35,940 nucleotides of DNA from a virus: IMG/VR virus record IMGVR_UViG_3300035665_000135, positions 1 to 35,940 of that record, one strand, 5' to 3'. This document shows positions 1-5,736 of the stretch, piece after piece. Each line of letters opens with the position of its first letter. The stretch's first letter is position 1. The notes beneath the pieces were generated by a model that was given only the letters and a program-made list of their open reading frames with translations, did no database searches and was not told the origin of the DNA. The translations under genes were made by a program, and so were the position numbers.

Positions 1-1
1 A

Positions 2-151
2 AATTTGAATTATCAAATCATTGGAGTTTTTGTCTGCCTTGATAAAAAAACCGGCTATACGCGGTTCGTCGATAAATCATGCACGAAGGCGCAAGCCCGT
101 GAATTAAAGGACCGTGAATTACTGGGGCCCTTTGGATGGTCCTTAAAATAG
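2..151 (+). CDS. Partial hypothetical phage protein (C-terminal 49 residues)
   Basis: An open frame runs in from the left edge and ends at TAG 149-151, so the N-terminus and start lie outside the window. The visible part has a basic, mixed alpha/beta-like composition (motifs VCLDKKTGYTRF and LLGPFGWSLK) and no recognisable domain. An intrinsic terminator begins 4 bases after the stop, which supports a real transcribed gene ending here on the plus strand. I do not recognise a family. No function is proposed. Confidence 0.5.
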   Translation, partial: NLNYQIIGVFVCLDKKTGYTRFVDKSCTKAQARELKDRELLGPFGWSLK

Positions 152-155
152 TCTA

Positions 156-177
156 AAGCCCTTAGGGGCTTTTTTTT
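156..177 (+). terminator. Intrinsic terminator
   Basis: Stem AAGCCC (156-161), loop TTAG, stem GGGCTT (166-171), running into eight T (170-177). It lies directly behind the stop codon at 149-151 and points in the same direction, so it probably ends the transcript of the partial left-edge gene. Confidence 0.8.
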
Positions 178-189
178 GTGCCTGCAAAA

Positions 190-218
190 CCCTAAGCATT
201 AAACCTTAGGGGGCTTTT
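190..218 (+). terminator. Second hairpin with short T tract
   Basis: Inverted repeat CCCTAAG (190-196) / CTTAGGG (205-211) with an 8-base loop, followed by GGC and four T (215-218). It repeats the CCTTAGGG core of the preceding terminator. It could be a backup terminator or a protein-binding palindrome. The T tract is too short for certainty. Confidence 0.4.
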
Positions 219-319
219 GCGCTGGGTTGCGTTGCCTTGCGCTTGCCTTGCGCTTTCCCAATGGTTGCGCGGGCTTGCGCTTGGTAATGCTGCCTGCGCT
301 GGGTTGCGCTTGCCTGCGC
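217..319 (+). repeat. TTGCGC repeat cluster (candidate packaging or origin site)
   Basis: Six copies of TTGCGC (217, 237, 248, 265, 275, 304) and two of TGCGC (295, 315) occur in 103 bases, all in the same orientation. Two longer near-identical 24-base direct repeats at 219-242 and 296-319 bracket the cluster, both beginning GCGCTGGGTTGCG. No open frame explains the pattern. Oriented short repeats like this are typical of sites bound by several copies of a protein, such as replication iterons or terminase small-subunit sites in cos/pac regions. The position between HNH and terminase, if the genome is circular, favours packaging. Confidence 0.55.
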
Positions 320-401
320 CTACGAAAGCGCTTAGGGATTGCCTGAGCATTTTCGTGGCCGTGTTGGCCGGTTATGCCCTCGGGCTTTTATAGGGGTTTT
401 T

Positions 402-572
402 ATGCTTATCAAAAGGGATTGTGGCGCAGTGCGCCTATACGTTAACGCTCGCGGGCAATGGGTGGCGCAATGGATCATCGACGGCGAGCCCGTGCCCGTA
501 GTGGCGCTTTTTGAGACTAAATCGGGAGCTTTAGCCTATGCGCTTAGCAGTCAGCCACCGGATCTAGACTAG
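402..572 (+). CDS. Hypothetical small protein (56 aa)
   Basis: The start at 402 is chosen because AGGGG lies 6-9 bases upstream. A longer frame from 339 has no ribosome site. The product is a compact 56-residue protein with a beta-rich look (VRLYVN, WVAQWIIDGEPVPVVALF) and no transmembrane segment. Family not recognised. It lies between the TTGCGC cluster and a GC-rich palindromic region, and is read opposite to the nearby HNH gene. Confidence 0.5.
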   Translation: MLIKRDCGAVRLYVNARGQWVAQWIIDGEPVPVVALFETKSGALAYALSSQPPDLD

Positions 573-582
573 GGGCTCAAAA

Positions 583-843
583 ATGCCGTTTATCGCTCAA
601 AATCCGCCTACTGGTCCGCCGATCCGGCTTTACCGGCCGCTCGAGTGCGCTTATCATGCCGCATTGCCGATCGTGCCGCGATCCGGCGCCGACCGACCGC
701 TCGTCGGTCAGAATCCGCCGCTGGTCAGTCTCATCCCCCAAAATCGACCGCCCGTCGGTTTCACTTCTGATCCCAGCTGCTTAAAAAAAAATTTTGAAAA
801 AAATTCTGGGAAATGTTCCAGGCTTTTTCCGGCCGGCCGGTGA
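583..843 (+). CDS. Doubtful proline-rich ORF over a palindromic region
   Basis: The frame starts 10 bases after the previous stop and has AGGGG at a reasonable distance, much like its upstream neighbour. The 86-residue translation is proline-rich with loosely repeated motifs (AQNPPTG, GQNPPLV, PQNRPPVG). These arise from repeated DNA (CCGCC..CTGGTC) rich in inverted repeats, and the 3' part runs through poly-A tracts and a minus-strand terminator. It may be a short peptide gene, or the frame may be an accident of the repeats. I lean to the latter. Confidence 0.25.
   Translation: MPFIAQNPPTGPPIRLYRPLECAYHAALPIVPRSGADRPLVGQNPPLVSLIPQNRPPVGFTSDPSCLKKNFEKNSGKCSRLFPAGR
598..759. repeat. GC-rich direct and inverted repeats
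   Basis: Two near-identical direct repeats (598-616 and 709-726) share ATCCGCC followed by CTGGTC. GACCGA (691-696) / TCGGTC (704-709) forms a stem with a 7-base loop. A related ACCG (747-750) / CGGT (756-759) hairpin follows. A 12-base palindrome CCGGCCGGCCGG lies just beyond at 829-840. The block separates plus-strand ORFs from the minus-strand HNH gene and could be part of an origin, cos or partition-like site. Confidence 0.45.
797..821 (-). terminator. Probable terminator of the minus-strand early operon
   Basis: On the minus strand an imperfect hairpin (CTGGAA ... TTCCCAG, one bulged base, 806-821) is followed by AA and a run of T complementary to the A tract at 797-803. It lies about 70 bases after the HNH stop codon and would end the early transcript. 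The short bulged stem makes this moderate. Confidence 0.4.
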
Positions 844-887
844 AAAATCACGCCCGGAAATTTTTTTCGCTCGGCAAAAATATTTTT

Positions 888-1271
888 TTACTCCGTGTAA
901 ACCTTTTGCTCCACATAATCGTGGATTTCGCCCTTCTTTTCTAGGTTTGTTTTGACTGAGTGGCAGTCGTGGCACAAAGATTGGAATCGGTTGCCCATCC
1001 ACTTTTCCCTGTCCATCTTATGCGGGAAGATGTGGTCAACATGGTGAGCCGGCGCTATTTTCCCCAGGCTTTGGCAGCGAGCGCAGATCGGATGCTTAGA
1101 CAGTTGGATCTGTCTGAATTGCTTCCATTGCTTGCTGTTGTAAAGCCTGTTAAATGACTTGCGATCTTCAGATAGGGCACCTCCGTGGATGCCGCAAAAT
1201 GTAGAGTTGTTGACCTTGGGGTTGGAGCAGCCTAACTCCCGGCAGGTTGTCTGCTTGGGCGTTCGTGGCAT
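888..1271 (-). CDS. HNH endonuclease
   Basis: 127 residues. An N-terminal Cys/His knuckle (C10, C15, C26, H29) is followed by an HNH core with C63-x-x-C66, H76-H77-V-D79-H80, N94 and C100-x-x-C103-H104, consistent with a zinc-supported beta-beta-alpha metal nuclease. Small HNH proteins of this type sit next to terS/terL in many cos phages and assist terminase in cutting genome ends. Here it is the last gene of the minus-strand early operon, and next to terminase only if the genome closes as a circle. It overlaps the upstream gene by 40 bases with no clear ribosome site, so expression may depend on coupling. A role in packaging is inference. Confidence 0.85.
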   Translation of the reverse strand: MPRTPKQTTCRELGCSNPKVNNSTFCGIHGGALSEDRKSFNRLYNSKQWKQFRQIQLSKHPICARCQSLGKIAPAHHVDHIFPHKMDREKWMGNRFQSLCHDCHSVKTNLEKKGEIHDYVEQKVYTE

Positions 1272-1468
1272 GAGTATGTGGCGAGGTCTAGGAATAGATC
1301 CGCTTCCTTCCTAGTCATGTGTCTTGTGATTGACTCTAACTGTTCGCGCTCTATAAGAGCGTTGAATAAACAGTAAAGCGAGTAAGGTAAATCATCTTGA
1401 TTGTGTATTGCTTGGAAGATGAAGTCTTTCTCGTTGGCTAGATGTTCCAAAGCCTTTTCTATTCTCAT
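1232..1468 (-). CDS. Hypothetical protein (78 aa)
   Basis: A 78-residue, mostly helical, acidic protein with no recognised domain. Its ATG overlaps the stop of the upstream Dps-like gene (ATGA), and its 3' end overlaps HNH by 40 bases, so it belongs to the same operon. The C-terminal tail (HERPSRQPAGS) lies inside the HNH overlap and may be poorly conserved. No function proposed. Confidence 0.6.
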   Translation of the reverse strand: MRIEKALEHLANEKDFIFQAIHNQDDLPYSLYCLFNALIEREQLESITRHMTRKEADLFLDLATYSCHERPSRQPAGS

Positions 1469-1854
1469 TTTAGGAACGTAAGTTTGTATAGTGTTGATTG
1501 CATCAGTGCTTCAATCTCGTCGATGCTGTTTTGTATGGCCGAGTCTGAGCCCATGACTGATCGGTAGTCTTTGACGTAGCCAAGCATGTACTCCAGCTCA
1601 GCCTTAGGCGTTTGTTGTGGTGGTCTGTACTCAATCGGGTAGCTAATTAGTTTTCCGTTTAGCCCTTGCCATTGCTCAACCACGGAATCCACCAAGTCGC
1701 CAAGATCCTCGTAGAAAGAGCCCAGGGCTTTGTGCTGAGCGTAGCTTTGGCTTTGCAAGTGGAGAATGTGAGCGTTCGTGACTCCATGCAGCAGGCACAT
1801 GATAAAAGCGCCAGTGGTTACCGGCTCTTCTTTGAATTTAAGCCTTATTGACAT
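1465..1854 (-). CDS. Dps/ferritin-like small helical protein (DUF5856-like)
   Basis: 129 residues, predicted all-helical. The segment around residues 31-64 (LHLQSQSYAQHKALG, then FYEDLGDLVDSVVEQWQG) resembles the first helices of Dps/ferritin-like proteins and phage DUF5856 proteins, where a His-containing helix is followed by an acidic helix. The family role is unknown. In true Dps proteins the equivalent His and acidic residues form the iron site. It starts just after a terminator, so it may have its own promoter or depend on read-through. Assignment is by remembered motif, not by search. Confidence 0.6.
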   Translation of the reverse strand: MSIRLKFKEEPVTTGAFIMCLLHGVTNAHILHLQSQSYAQHKALGSFYEDLGDLVDSVVEQWQGLNGKLISYPIEYRPPQQTPKAELEYMLGYVKDYRSVMGSDSAIQNSIDEIEALMQSTLYKLTFLK

Positions 1855-1863
1855 AAGCGCTCC

Positions 1864-1887
1864 AAAAAAAGCCCTCGCGGAGAGGGC
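1864..1887 (-). terminator. Intrinsic terminator inside the early operon
   Basis: On the minus strand GCCCTC (1882-1887), loop TCCGC, GAGGGC (1871-1876), then seven T (1864-1870). It is a textbook rho-independent terminator placed between the upstream small genes and the Dps-like gene. It would cut expression of the last three genes unless antitermination or a promoter within 1855-1864 applies. Confidence 0.85.
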
Positions 1888-1902
1888 AACCAGGGGAAGG
1901 AG

Positions 1903-2094
1903 TCACTTTTTGAGTTTACTCCCACTTCTTGACGAATTCAATGCCATGATGTACGCCTCGATTCGAGTCGCGTAAATCAGCATCTCAGCCTCGTTTTGCT
2001 TTGTGAGTAGGTTTCTACCCACAGACTTCATTTCTTCGACTGTAAGCCTTCTCCAGGGCTCTACGATGCCTTTTACCGAGTCCCACTCACTCAC
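1903..2094 (-). CDS. Hypothetical protein (63 aa), GTG start
   Basis: 63 residues, helical, basic C-terminus (SSRSGSKLKK). It begins with GTG at 2092-2094, overlapping the end of the upstream gene by 8 bases. AGGTTGAGAG within the upstream gene can serve as ribosome site. The start of the protein (MSEWDSVKGIVEPWRRLTVE) has no family I recognise. It is the last gene before an intrinsic terminator. Confidence 0.55.
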   Translation of the reverse strand: MSEWDSVKGIVEPWRRLTVEEMKSVGRNLLTKQNEAEMLIYATRIEAYIMALNSSRSGSKLKK

Positions 2095-2263
2095 CTCTCA
2101 ACCTCCTAAGCTGTTCTTCTGCTTCGTCGGCTAGCTGCCTAGCTCTCAGAGACAGATCCTCGGCCATTTCACAGATCTCGTCGATTTGAAGCATGAGTTT
2201 GTCGAAGTCGCTGAGATCTTCCGTCAGTGAATTTAGAAATGCTTGCCTTGCTTGCTCTTTCAT
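2087..2263 (-). CDS. Small coiled-coil-like hypothetical protein (58 aa)
   Basis: I translated this frame directly. ATG 2261-2263 overlaps the stop of the upstream winged-helix gene (ATGA), and it ends TGA 2087-2089. The product begins MKEQARQAFLNSLTEDLSDF and is strongly acidic/helical with regular Leu spacing (LMLQIDEICEMAEDLSLRAR). This is consistent with a short amphipathic helix or coiled coil. Coupling at both ends supports it as a gene. Function unknown. Confidence 0.6.
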   Translation of the reverse strand: MKEQARQAFLNSLTEDLSDFDKLMLQIDEICEMAEDLSLRARQLADEAEEQLRRLRGE

Positions 2264-2607
2264 AGTTCCCTCTTGATTTGATTAGCCAGTTCTTCGCCTC
2301 GGTCGGTCAGCATCCAAACGTAAGCCTTACTTCCGCTCGGAGCAGGTCGCTTTACCTTGTTTCCGTCGTCGTCTCGGTAATGTGTTACTAATCCCGCATC
2401 CTGGCAGTCTTTCCTGCGCTTGCCTATGCTGTTCTGCTGTAGGCCGGTTTTATCTGCAAGCTCATAGTCGGTAAGGTTGTTGTGCTCCAGTAAAGCAAGT
2501 AGGGCGGTACGACTGTGGTTGCTAGCCTTAAACCTTGCGCCGATTGCCGCCATGAGTGAAGTCAGCGGGTCTGTGCGTCTTGCCGTTGGAAAAGTAAATG
2601 GAATCAT
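2260..2607 (-). CDS. Winged-helix DNA-binding protein (MarR-like)
   Basis: 115 residues. Residues about 32-75 contain a helix-turn-helix (LLEHNNLTDYELADKTGLQQ) and a recognition region NSIGKRRKDCQDAGLV, followed by a wing (THYRDDDGNKVKRPAPSG) and an AYVWMLTDRGEELA end like the last helix of MarR-type winged helices. It probably binds DNA as a small regulator or replication accessory. It is coupled to the genes on both sides (4-base overlaps). It is one of four HTH/winged-helix proteins in this operon. Confidence 0.65.
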   Translation of the reverse strand: MIPFTFPTARRTDPLTSLMAAIGARFKASNHSRTALLALLEHNNLTDYELADKTGLQQNSIGKRRKDCQDAGLVTHYRDDDGNKVKRPAPSGSKAYVWMLTDRGEELANQIKREL

Positions 2608-2825
2608 CCCTCGCCCCTTAGTAAGTCTGCTGCATCTTTGTGACCACGTTTCTCTAAAAGCTCAATACAGTGATTGAGCCTCGCTTCTCCTACGTTGAAC
2701 CTTACAAGCTCAGCGAAATCTTCCAGCTCTTTTAGATTCACTGGCTCACCTGTCTTGAAATAGGTTGGTAGTTTGGCAATCTTTGCCATCCTAATTATCT
2801 CGTCTCGTTTTATCTCTGAAATCAT
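2604..2825 (-). CDS. Hypothetical protein (73 aa)
   Basis: 73 residues, helical. The pattern DEIIRMAKIA ... LKELEDFAELVRFNVGEARL ... CIELLEKRGHKDAADLLRG resembles short phage proteins of unknown function often found near replication genes. It overlaps both neighbours by 4 bases. No catalytic motif is visible. Confidence 0.6.
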   Translation of the reverse strand: MISEIKRDEIIRMAKIAKLPTYFKTGEPVNLKELEDFAELVRFNVGEARLNHCIELLEKRGHKDAADLLRGEG

Positions 2826-3046
2826 GGCATTCCTTTCAAATGCTTTGACATAAGAATCGTTTTTATGTGCTCAGGAACTTTGGGCAGCGGAGCCCATGCC
2901 ACAGCCCAGTCAGTCCACGTTCCGATCACGCAAACACCTCCAGCGTTGAGTAAAAGCATCTTTACCCCTCGCGGCGGTATTTCATCGTCCGGCGTTCGCC
3001 AATTGGATTCGCCAGCTATGTAGGTTTTCACGCCGGCCTCGGCCAC
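2822..3046 (-). CDS. DUF551-like small protein
   Basis: 74 residues. The order W17-R-x-P-D-D-E-I-P-P, then a hydrophobic strand KMLLLNAGGVCVIGTW and a late WAPLPKVPE motif, matches the DUF551 pattern (opening W/PP motif, beta strand, closing W-x-P-L-P). The family's function is unknown and it is common in phage accessory regions. The extension after PLPKVPE is somewhat long. It overlaps the upstream gene by 19 bases. Confidence 0.5.
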   Translation of the reverse strand: MAEAGVKTYIAGESNWRTPDDEIPPRGVKMLLLNAGGVCVIGTWTDWAVAWAPLPKVPEHIKTILMSKHLKGMP

Positions 3047-3219
3047 AAGTAAGAAGTCGCTTGTTTGTAACCCTTGTCGATAAGCGTCTGCTCTTTTATC
3101 TCACGCCCGCCAGGAAGAACGAACGTCTTTTTCTTGCTGTAGTGCGGCACGATCATGATGTCATGCGCGTGGTAGACGTTTACCCAGTCATGTTCCTGCA
3201 TCTTTGCTTCTATTTTCAT
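3028..3219 (-). CDS. Hypothetical protein (63 aa)
   Basis: 63 residues, basic, with clustered aromatics (WVNVYHAHDIMIVPHY, SYLWPRPA). No domain recognised. The start at 3219 leaves one base after the upstream stop. The product is cytosolic by composition. Function unknown. Confidence 0.5.
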   Translation of the reverse strand: MKIEAKMQEHDWVNVYHAHDIMIVPHYSKKKTFVLPGGREIKEQTLIDKGYKQATSYLWPRPA

Positions 3220-3220
3220 G

Positions 3221-3577
3221 TCATTGTCCTATGTTAAACGGGTTGTTATAAAACTTTGCTTCTACGGTGACTCTGCTTTTGTGAAACTTGGGCTTTTCTT
3301 TGACCACGGGTTTTTCTTCAACCTTGTCGGTTACAAACTCGTAAACACGTTCTTTCCCTAACACATTCACGATTACCTTTGTTTTTAGGTAGCCCTTTCT
3401 GGTCAAGTTCCTAAGATTTCTGTCGCAAGATCTTTTGTCCGTTTTCATCTGCAACTGAACCTGTTTCAGAGTCGCCGGTGTCTTACGTTTCTTCAGGTAA
3501 GCAAGAACCTTTGACTGACCATCGGTCATCGTTGATTTCCATTTGATGGAATCACTCATGTTGTGATCGCCGCTCAT
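3221..3577 (-). CDS. Winged-helix DNA-binding protein
   Basis: I chose the ATG at 3575-3577 because it overlaps the upstream stop (ATGA); this gives 118 residues. A longer TTG-type frame from 3604 is less likely. The central part (SKVLAYLKKRKTPATLKQVQ, RSCDRNLRNLTRKGYLK) is a helix-turn-helix with wing, then a basic, Lys/Pro/Val-rich linker and a tail ending NNPFNIGQ. It probably acts as a transcription or replication accessory factor. Family assignment is by pattern only. Confidence 0.6.
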   Translation of the reverse strand: MSGDHNMSDSIKWKSTMTDGQSKVLAYLKKRKTPATLKQVQLQMKTDKRSCDRNLRNLTRKGYLKTKVIVNVLGKERVYEFVTDKVEEKPVVKEKPKFHKSRVTVEAKFYNNPFNIGQ

Positions 3578-3894
3578 GATTTTCTTTGGTAGTAGTAAGA
3601 CCATGCTCCAACGTGCTGCTTGAATAGTTTCTCTTTCGAGATCAGCTTGCGGGCTTCTAATGCCCTAATCATCTTGAGCGCGTTCTGTGGTGTGCAGCCA
3701 AATTGATCGGCTAAGTTTTGCAGTGACTTAGGCTCGGCCAGCGCGTCCAAGTAAATATTCTGGGTTTTAGTTAGCGGTCTAAAGCGCTTGATGATTCGCT
3801 TGCCAAACCTCGCAACCGATTGCTCAAACTCAGGCCGACCAGAGATCATCACACCCATTGTCTTTGCAAGCATTAACACTTCTTGCTGGTTCAT
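3574..3894 (-). CDS. Winged-helix DNA-binding protein
   Basis: 106 residues. N-terminal helical segment, then an HTH (YLDALAEPKSLQNLADQFG, CTPQNALKMIRALEARKLI) and a basic tail containing HVGAWSYYYQRKS. The architecture resembles replication or transcription regulators with a small MarR/GntR-like fold. Overlaps by 4 bases with both neighbours. The adjacent gene encodes another winged helix of different sequence, so the pair may be an old duplication or work together. Confidence 0.6.
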   Translation of the reverse strand: MNQQEVLMLAKTMGVMISGRPEFEQSVARFGKRIIKRFRPLTKTQNIYLDALAEPKSLQNLADQFGCTPQNALKMIRALEARKLISKEKLFKQHVGAWSYYYQRKS

Positions 3895-4160
3895 GCGTTT
3901 TTTTCCTTTAGCTTGGCTTCAATGGCTCGGGCAAAACCACAGCGGTCAAACCAGGGTGCATTACTTTCGTCGATTTTCTGGGACAGATAACTTAGATCTT
4001 CAATCTCCTGATCCGTCAGTGAAATCCATTCTTTCTTAGTTGCTTGCTGGCGTAATCTTGAGACGTGACCCTTGTTGTAACCAGTCTGCTTTGCAATGTC
4101 TGTAACCCTGAGTGACGGGTCTTTGACCAGCTCTCTTACGATTTCACCTCGGCTTTTCAT
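3891..4160 (-). CDS. HTH DNA-binding protein
   Basis: 89 residues. The N-terminal HTH (GEIVRELVKDPSLRVTDIAK then QTGYNKGHVSRLRQQATKK) is followed by a helical part with WFDRCGFARAIEAKLKEKNA. This looks like a small homeodomain-like protein, possibly with a dimerising C-terminal region. It overlaps the MazG-like gene by 4 bases. Regulatory role inferred only from the HTH. Confidence 0.6.
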   Translation of the reverse strand: MKSRGEIVRELVKDPSLRVTDIAKQTGYNKGHVSRLRQQATKKEWISLTDQEIEDLSYLSQKIDESNAPWFDRCGFARAIEAKLKEKNA

Positions 4161-4501
4161 TTGTCAGCCCTCGCAATTGCCGCTGCATTACTGTACGTCT
4201 GGCCGTAACGCTTTCTGAGTTTCTCTATGTTCGCTTGCAGAACGTCTTCGCGGTCTATGCAGAATGCTTGCCGAATCCCTTGTAGATAAAACTCAATGTC
4301 GCCTAGCTCTTCTATGAGGTTCGTGAAGTCCAGAGGCTTTTGGTAGATCGCAAACTTTTTGATCGTGTCTAAAAGCTCGCCAGCCTCACCAGATACGCCT
4401 ATCGCCATGTGCAATGCGTAAGCCTGCATAGGTGTTAGCTCGTCTATGATTTCTTGCCCTGGCTTTGCCAACTGACTTACTAATTCGTGATGTTCTTTCA
4501 T
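4157..4501 (-). CDS. MazG-like nucleotide pyrophosphohydrolase
   Basis: The start at 4501 is chosen because GAGGT lies 4-8 bases upstream; a start at 4528 lacks one. 114 residues of all-alpha NTP pyrophosphatase type. The metal site follows the family pattern, E39-x-x-E42 in SGEAGEL and E65-x-x-D68 in EELGDIEFYL, and the C-terminal KLRKRYG is also typical. MazG-like enzymes hydrolyse (d)NTPs to NMP and pyrophosphate. Phage versions are thought to adjust nucleotide or alarmone pools for phage replication. Its location in the replication operon fits. The substrate cannot be told from sequence. Confidence 0.85.
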   Translation of the reverse strand: MKEHHELVSQLAKPGQEIIDELTPMQAYALHMAIGVSGEAGELLDTIKKFAIYQKPLDFTNLIEELGDIEFYLQGIRQAFCIDREDVLQANIEKLRKRYGQTYSNAAAIARADK

Positions 4502-4508
4502 AGTTACC

Positions 4509-4652
4509 TCAAAACGGAGCTGGTTCAAAAGGAATAGGCTCAGGCTTAATCTTTTTAGGCTTAACCCATTTGTTACCTACAAACGCAGGAAACGGCCATT
4601 TGCCAGCCTTAACCGCTTTCTTGATGGTTTGGTCTACTTTCTCGTCTTTCAT
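4509..4652 (-). CDS. Lys/Pro-rich small protein (47 aa)
   Basis: Read directly from the minus strand. ATG 4650-4652 overlaps the upstream stop (ATGA), stop TGA 4509-4511. The product begins MKDEKVDQTIKKAVKAGKWP and ends with a Lys/Pro-rich segment containing KPKKIKPEPIPFEPAPF. It is probably basic and partly disordered. Its end lies 7 bases before the MazG-like start and holds that gene's ribosome site. Function unknown. Confidence 0.5.
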   Translation of the reverse strand: MKDEKVDQTIKKAVKAGKWPFPAFVGNKWVKPKKIKPEPIPFEPAPF

Positions 4653-4963
4653 GCTCGCCTCATCAGTGATTTAAGTTTGCTGATCTCTTGCAATCCTCGC
4701 TCTTTATCAATCGGAGCGGCAAGCATTTTCACGATAGGCGGCGGTGCCATCCGACAAACGGCGCGAAACTGTATGACGTTCGGCGGCCTATCCGGCAGGC
4801 ATTCAAGACCGTAAGCAATCTCATGTGGTCTAAAACCAGACAATTCTTTAGCCCAGTTTTGCATGACTTCTTGGATCTGAACGTCTCTGTACTGATCTAC
4901 GAAAGCCTTGCCATAGGTAAGCGCCATCTTCTTAAAGATGATCTCAATCACTTGAATGTCCAT
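4649..4963 (-). CDS. Replication protein P-like (helicase-loader domain)
   Basis: 104 residues. The block WAKELSGFRPHEIAYGLECL followed by PPNVIQFRAVCR matches the conserved part of lambda P-like replication proteins (W-x-x-x-L-x-G, R-x-G-L-E-x-x, P-P-x-x-x-x-F-R-x-x-C-R). P-like proteins recruit the host replicative helicase to the origin complex. At 104 residues it is shorter than lambda P (about 230), so it may hold only the core or be a derived form. It starts on the last base of the upstream O-like gene's stop (TAATG), repeating the classic O-P order. Confidence 0.7.
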   Translation of the reverse strand: MDIQVIEIIFKKMALTYGKAFVDQYRDVQIQEVMQNWAKELSGFRPHEIAYGLECLPDRPPNVIQFRAVCRMAPPPIVKMLAAPIDKERGLQEISKLKSLMRRA

Positions 4964-5736
4964 TAGCCCTCCAGCAGATCTTGGTGGGGTGTAATGTCGA
5001 TCTCTCGCTTATTGCCAAAGATGACATCAATAGCATTCTTGTAGTGATTGTCTTTTCTTATGTCGTCAGTTATCCACTCAGCCTTAAATCCGGCCCATCC
5101 CCTTTCGCATGAAATCTGAAAGACCTCAGCAATAGTCATGCCGGCCGACTTAGCCTCTCTTTTTAAGCCTTCAAATGCTGCGGTTGTAAGCGGAGCCCTT
5201 TTCTGTTTTCGCAGCTCTTTGTAAGACCTCCAGAGAACATCGGAAACACCTTCTGGCTTCTCGACAATAATGTTTTTAATCTTATTAGAAGATGAAGATG
5301 AAGAAGAAGATGAAGGGGTTGGTTTTTGTTTAACCTCTTTTATAACCTCATGGTTATCCTCAAGGTTAACCTTGCCCTTAGAAACAAGAGCTGGATTACC
5401 ACCCTTCTTTCCGCCTAAAGCCCTGATTTCTCTAAGATTTTCATCACGAATCATGCGCCGTGAGCATATAGAACCATCTTCGGCAACGTCATAAACGCCA
5501 GCAACCTTTAATTCGTTAAGCCAAGCGTTAACAACCTCAATGGTCTCACCAACCATACGGGCAAGGTTATCGGGAAGGATAACCTTATCGCCAACCTTAA
5601 GGTGACCATAAGGTTTACCTTCGTGCATGAAGCAAATCATGTCAATCCAAAGCCCTCGGGCTCCGGTAGAACAAGATCTAAGGCCTGTATCTCTTAGCCA
5701 ATCTGCCGGATAAAACTGAAAGGAAGGCCTTTTCAT
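4963..5736 (-). CDS. DUF1376-like replication initiator (O-like)
   Basis: 257 residues. The N-terminus FQFYPADWLRDTGLRSCSTGARGLWIDMI is a DUF1376-type winged-helix segment found in phage replication proteins. A linker with TPSSSSSSSSSN (about residues 141-152) joins it to a C-terminal helical domain (LWRSYKELRKQKRAPLTTAA ... FKAEWIT). It is probably the origin-binding protein, as for lambda O. The gene also carries a cluster of AAGGTT/AACCTT palindromes, and lambda's origin likewise lies inside O. It is followed by the P-like gene. The start is ATG 5736, overlapping the end of the HNH gene. Confidence 0.75.
   Translation of the reverse strand: MKRPSFQFYPADWLRDTGLRSCSTGARGLWIDMICFMHEGKPYGHLKVGDKVILPDNLARMVGETIEVVNAWLNELKVAGVYDVAEDGSICSRRMIRDENLREIRALGGKKGGNPALVSKGKVNLEDNHEVIKEVKQKPTPSSSSSSSSSNKIKNIIVEKPEGVSDVLWRSYKELRKQKRAPLTTAAFEGLKREAKSAGMTIAEVFQISCERGWAGFKAEWITDDIRKDNHYKNAIDVIFGNKREIDITPHQDLLEG
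5332..5621. other. Candidate replication origin: AAGGTT/AACCTT palindromes
   Basis: Within the O-like gene, AACCTT/AAGGTT-type elements recur in both orientations. They include perfect palindrome AAGGTTAACCTT (5362-5373), inverted pair AAGGTTATC (5563-5571) / GATAACCTT (5578-5586), palindrome ACCTTAAGGT (5594-5603) and near-palindrome AAGGTTTACCTT (5610-5621). AACCTC (5332, 5344, 5533) and AACCTT (5503) also occur. Lambdoid phages keep iterons for the initiator inside the initiator gene. The clustering here suggests the same, but coding constraint could contribute. Confidence 0.45.

Noticed and set aside
781-1002. Minus-strand 73-aa frame and the plus-strand frame at 960-1157 overlapping the HNH gene
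   Set aside because: Both are out-of-frame shadows of HNH. The HNH frame has all conserved residues.
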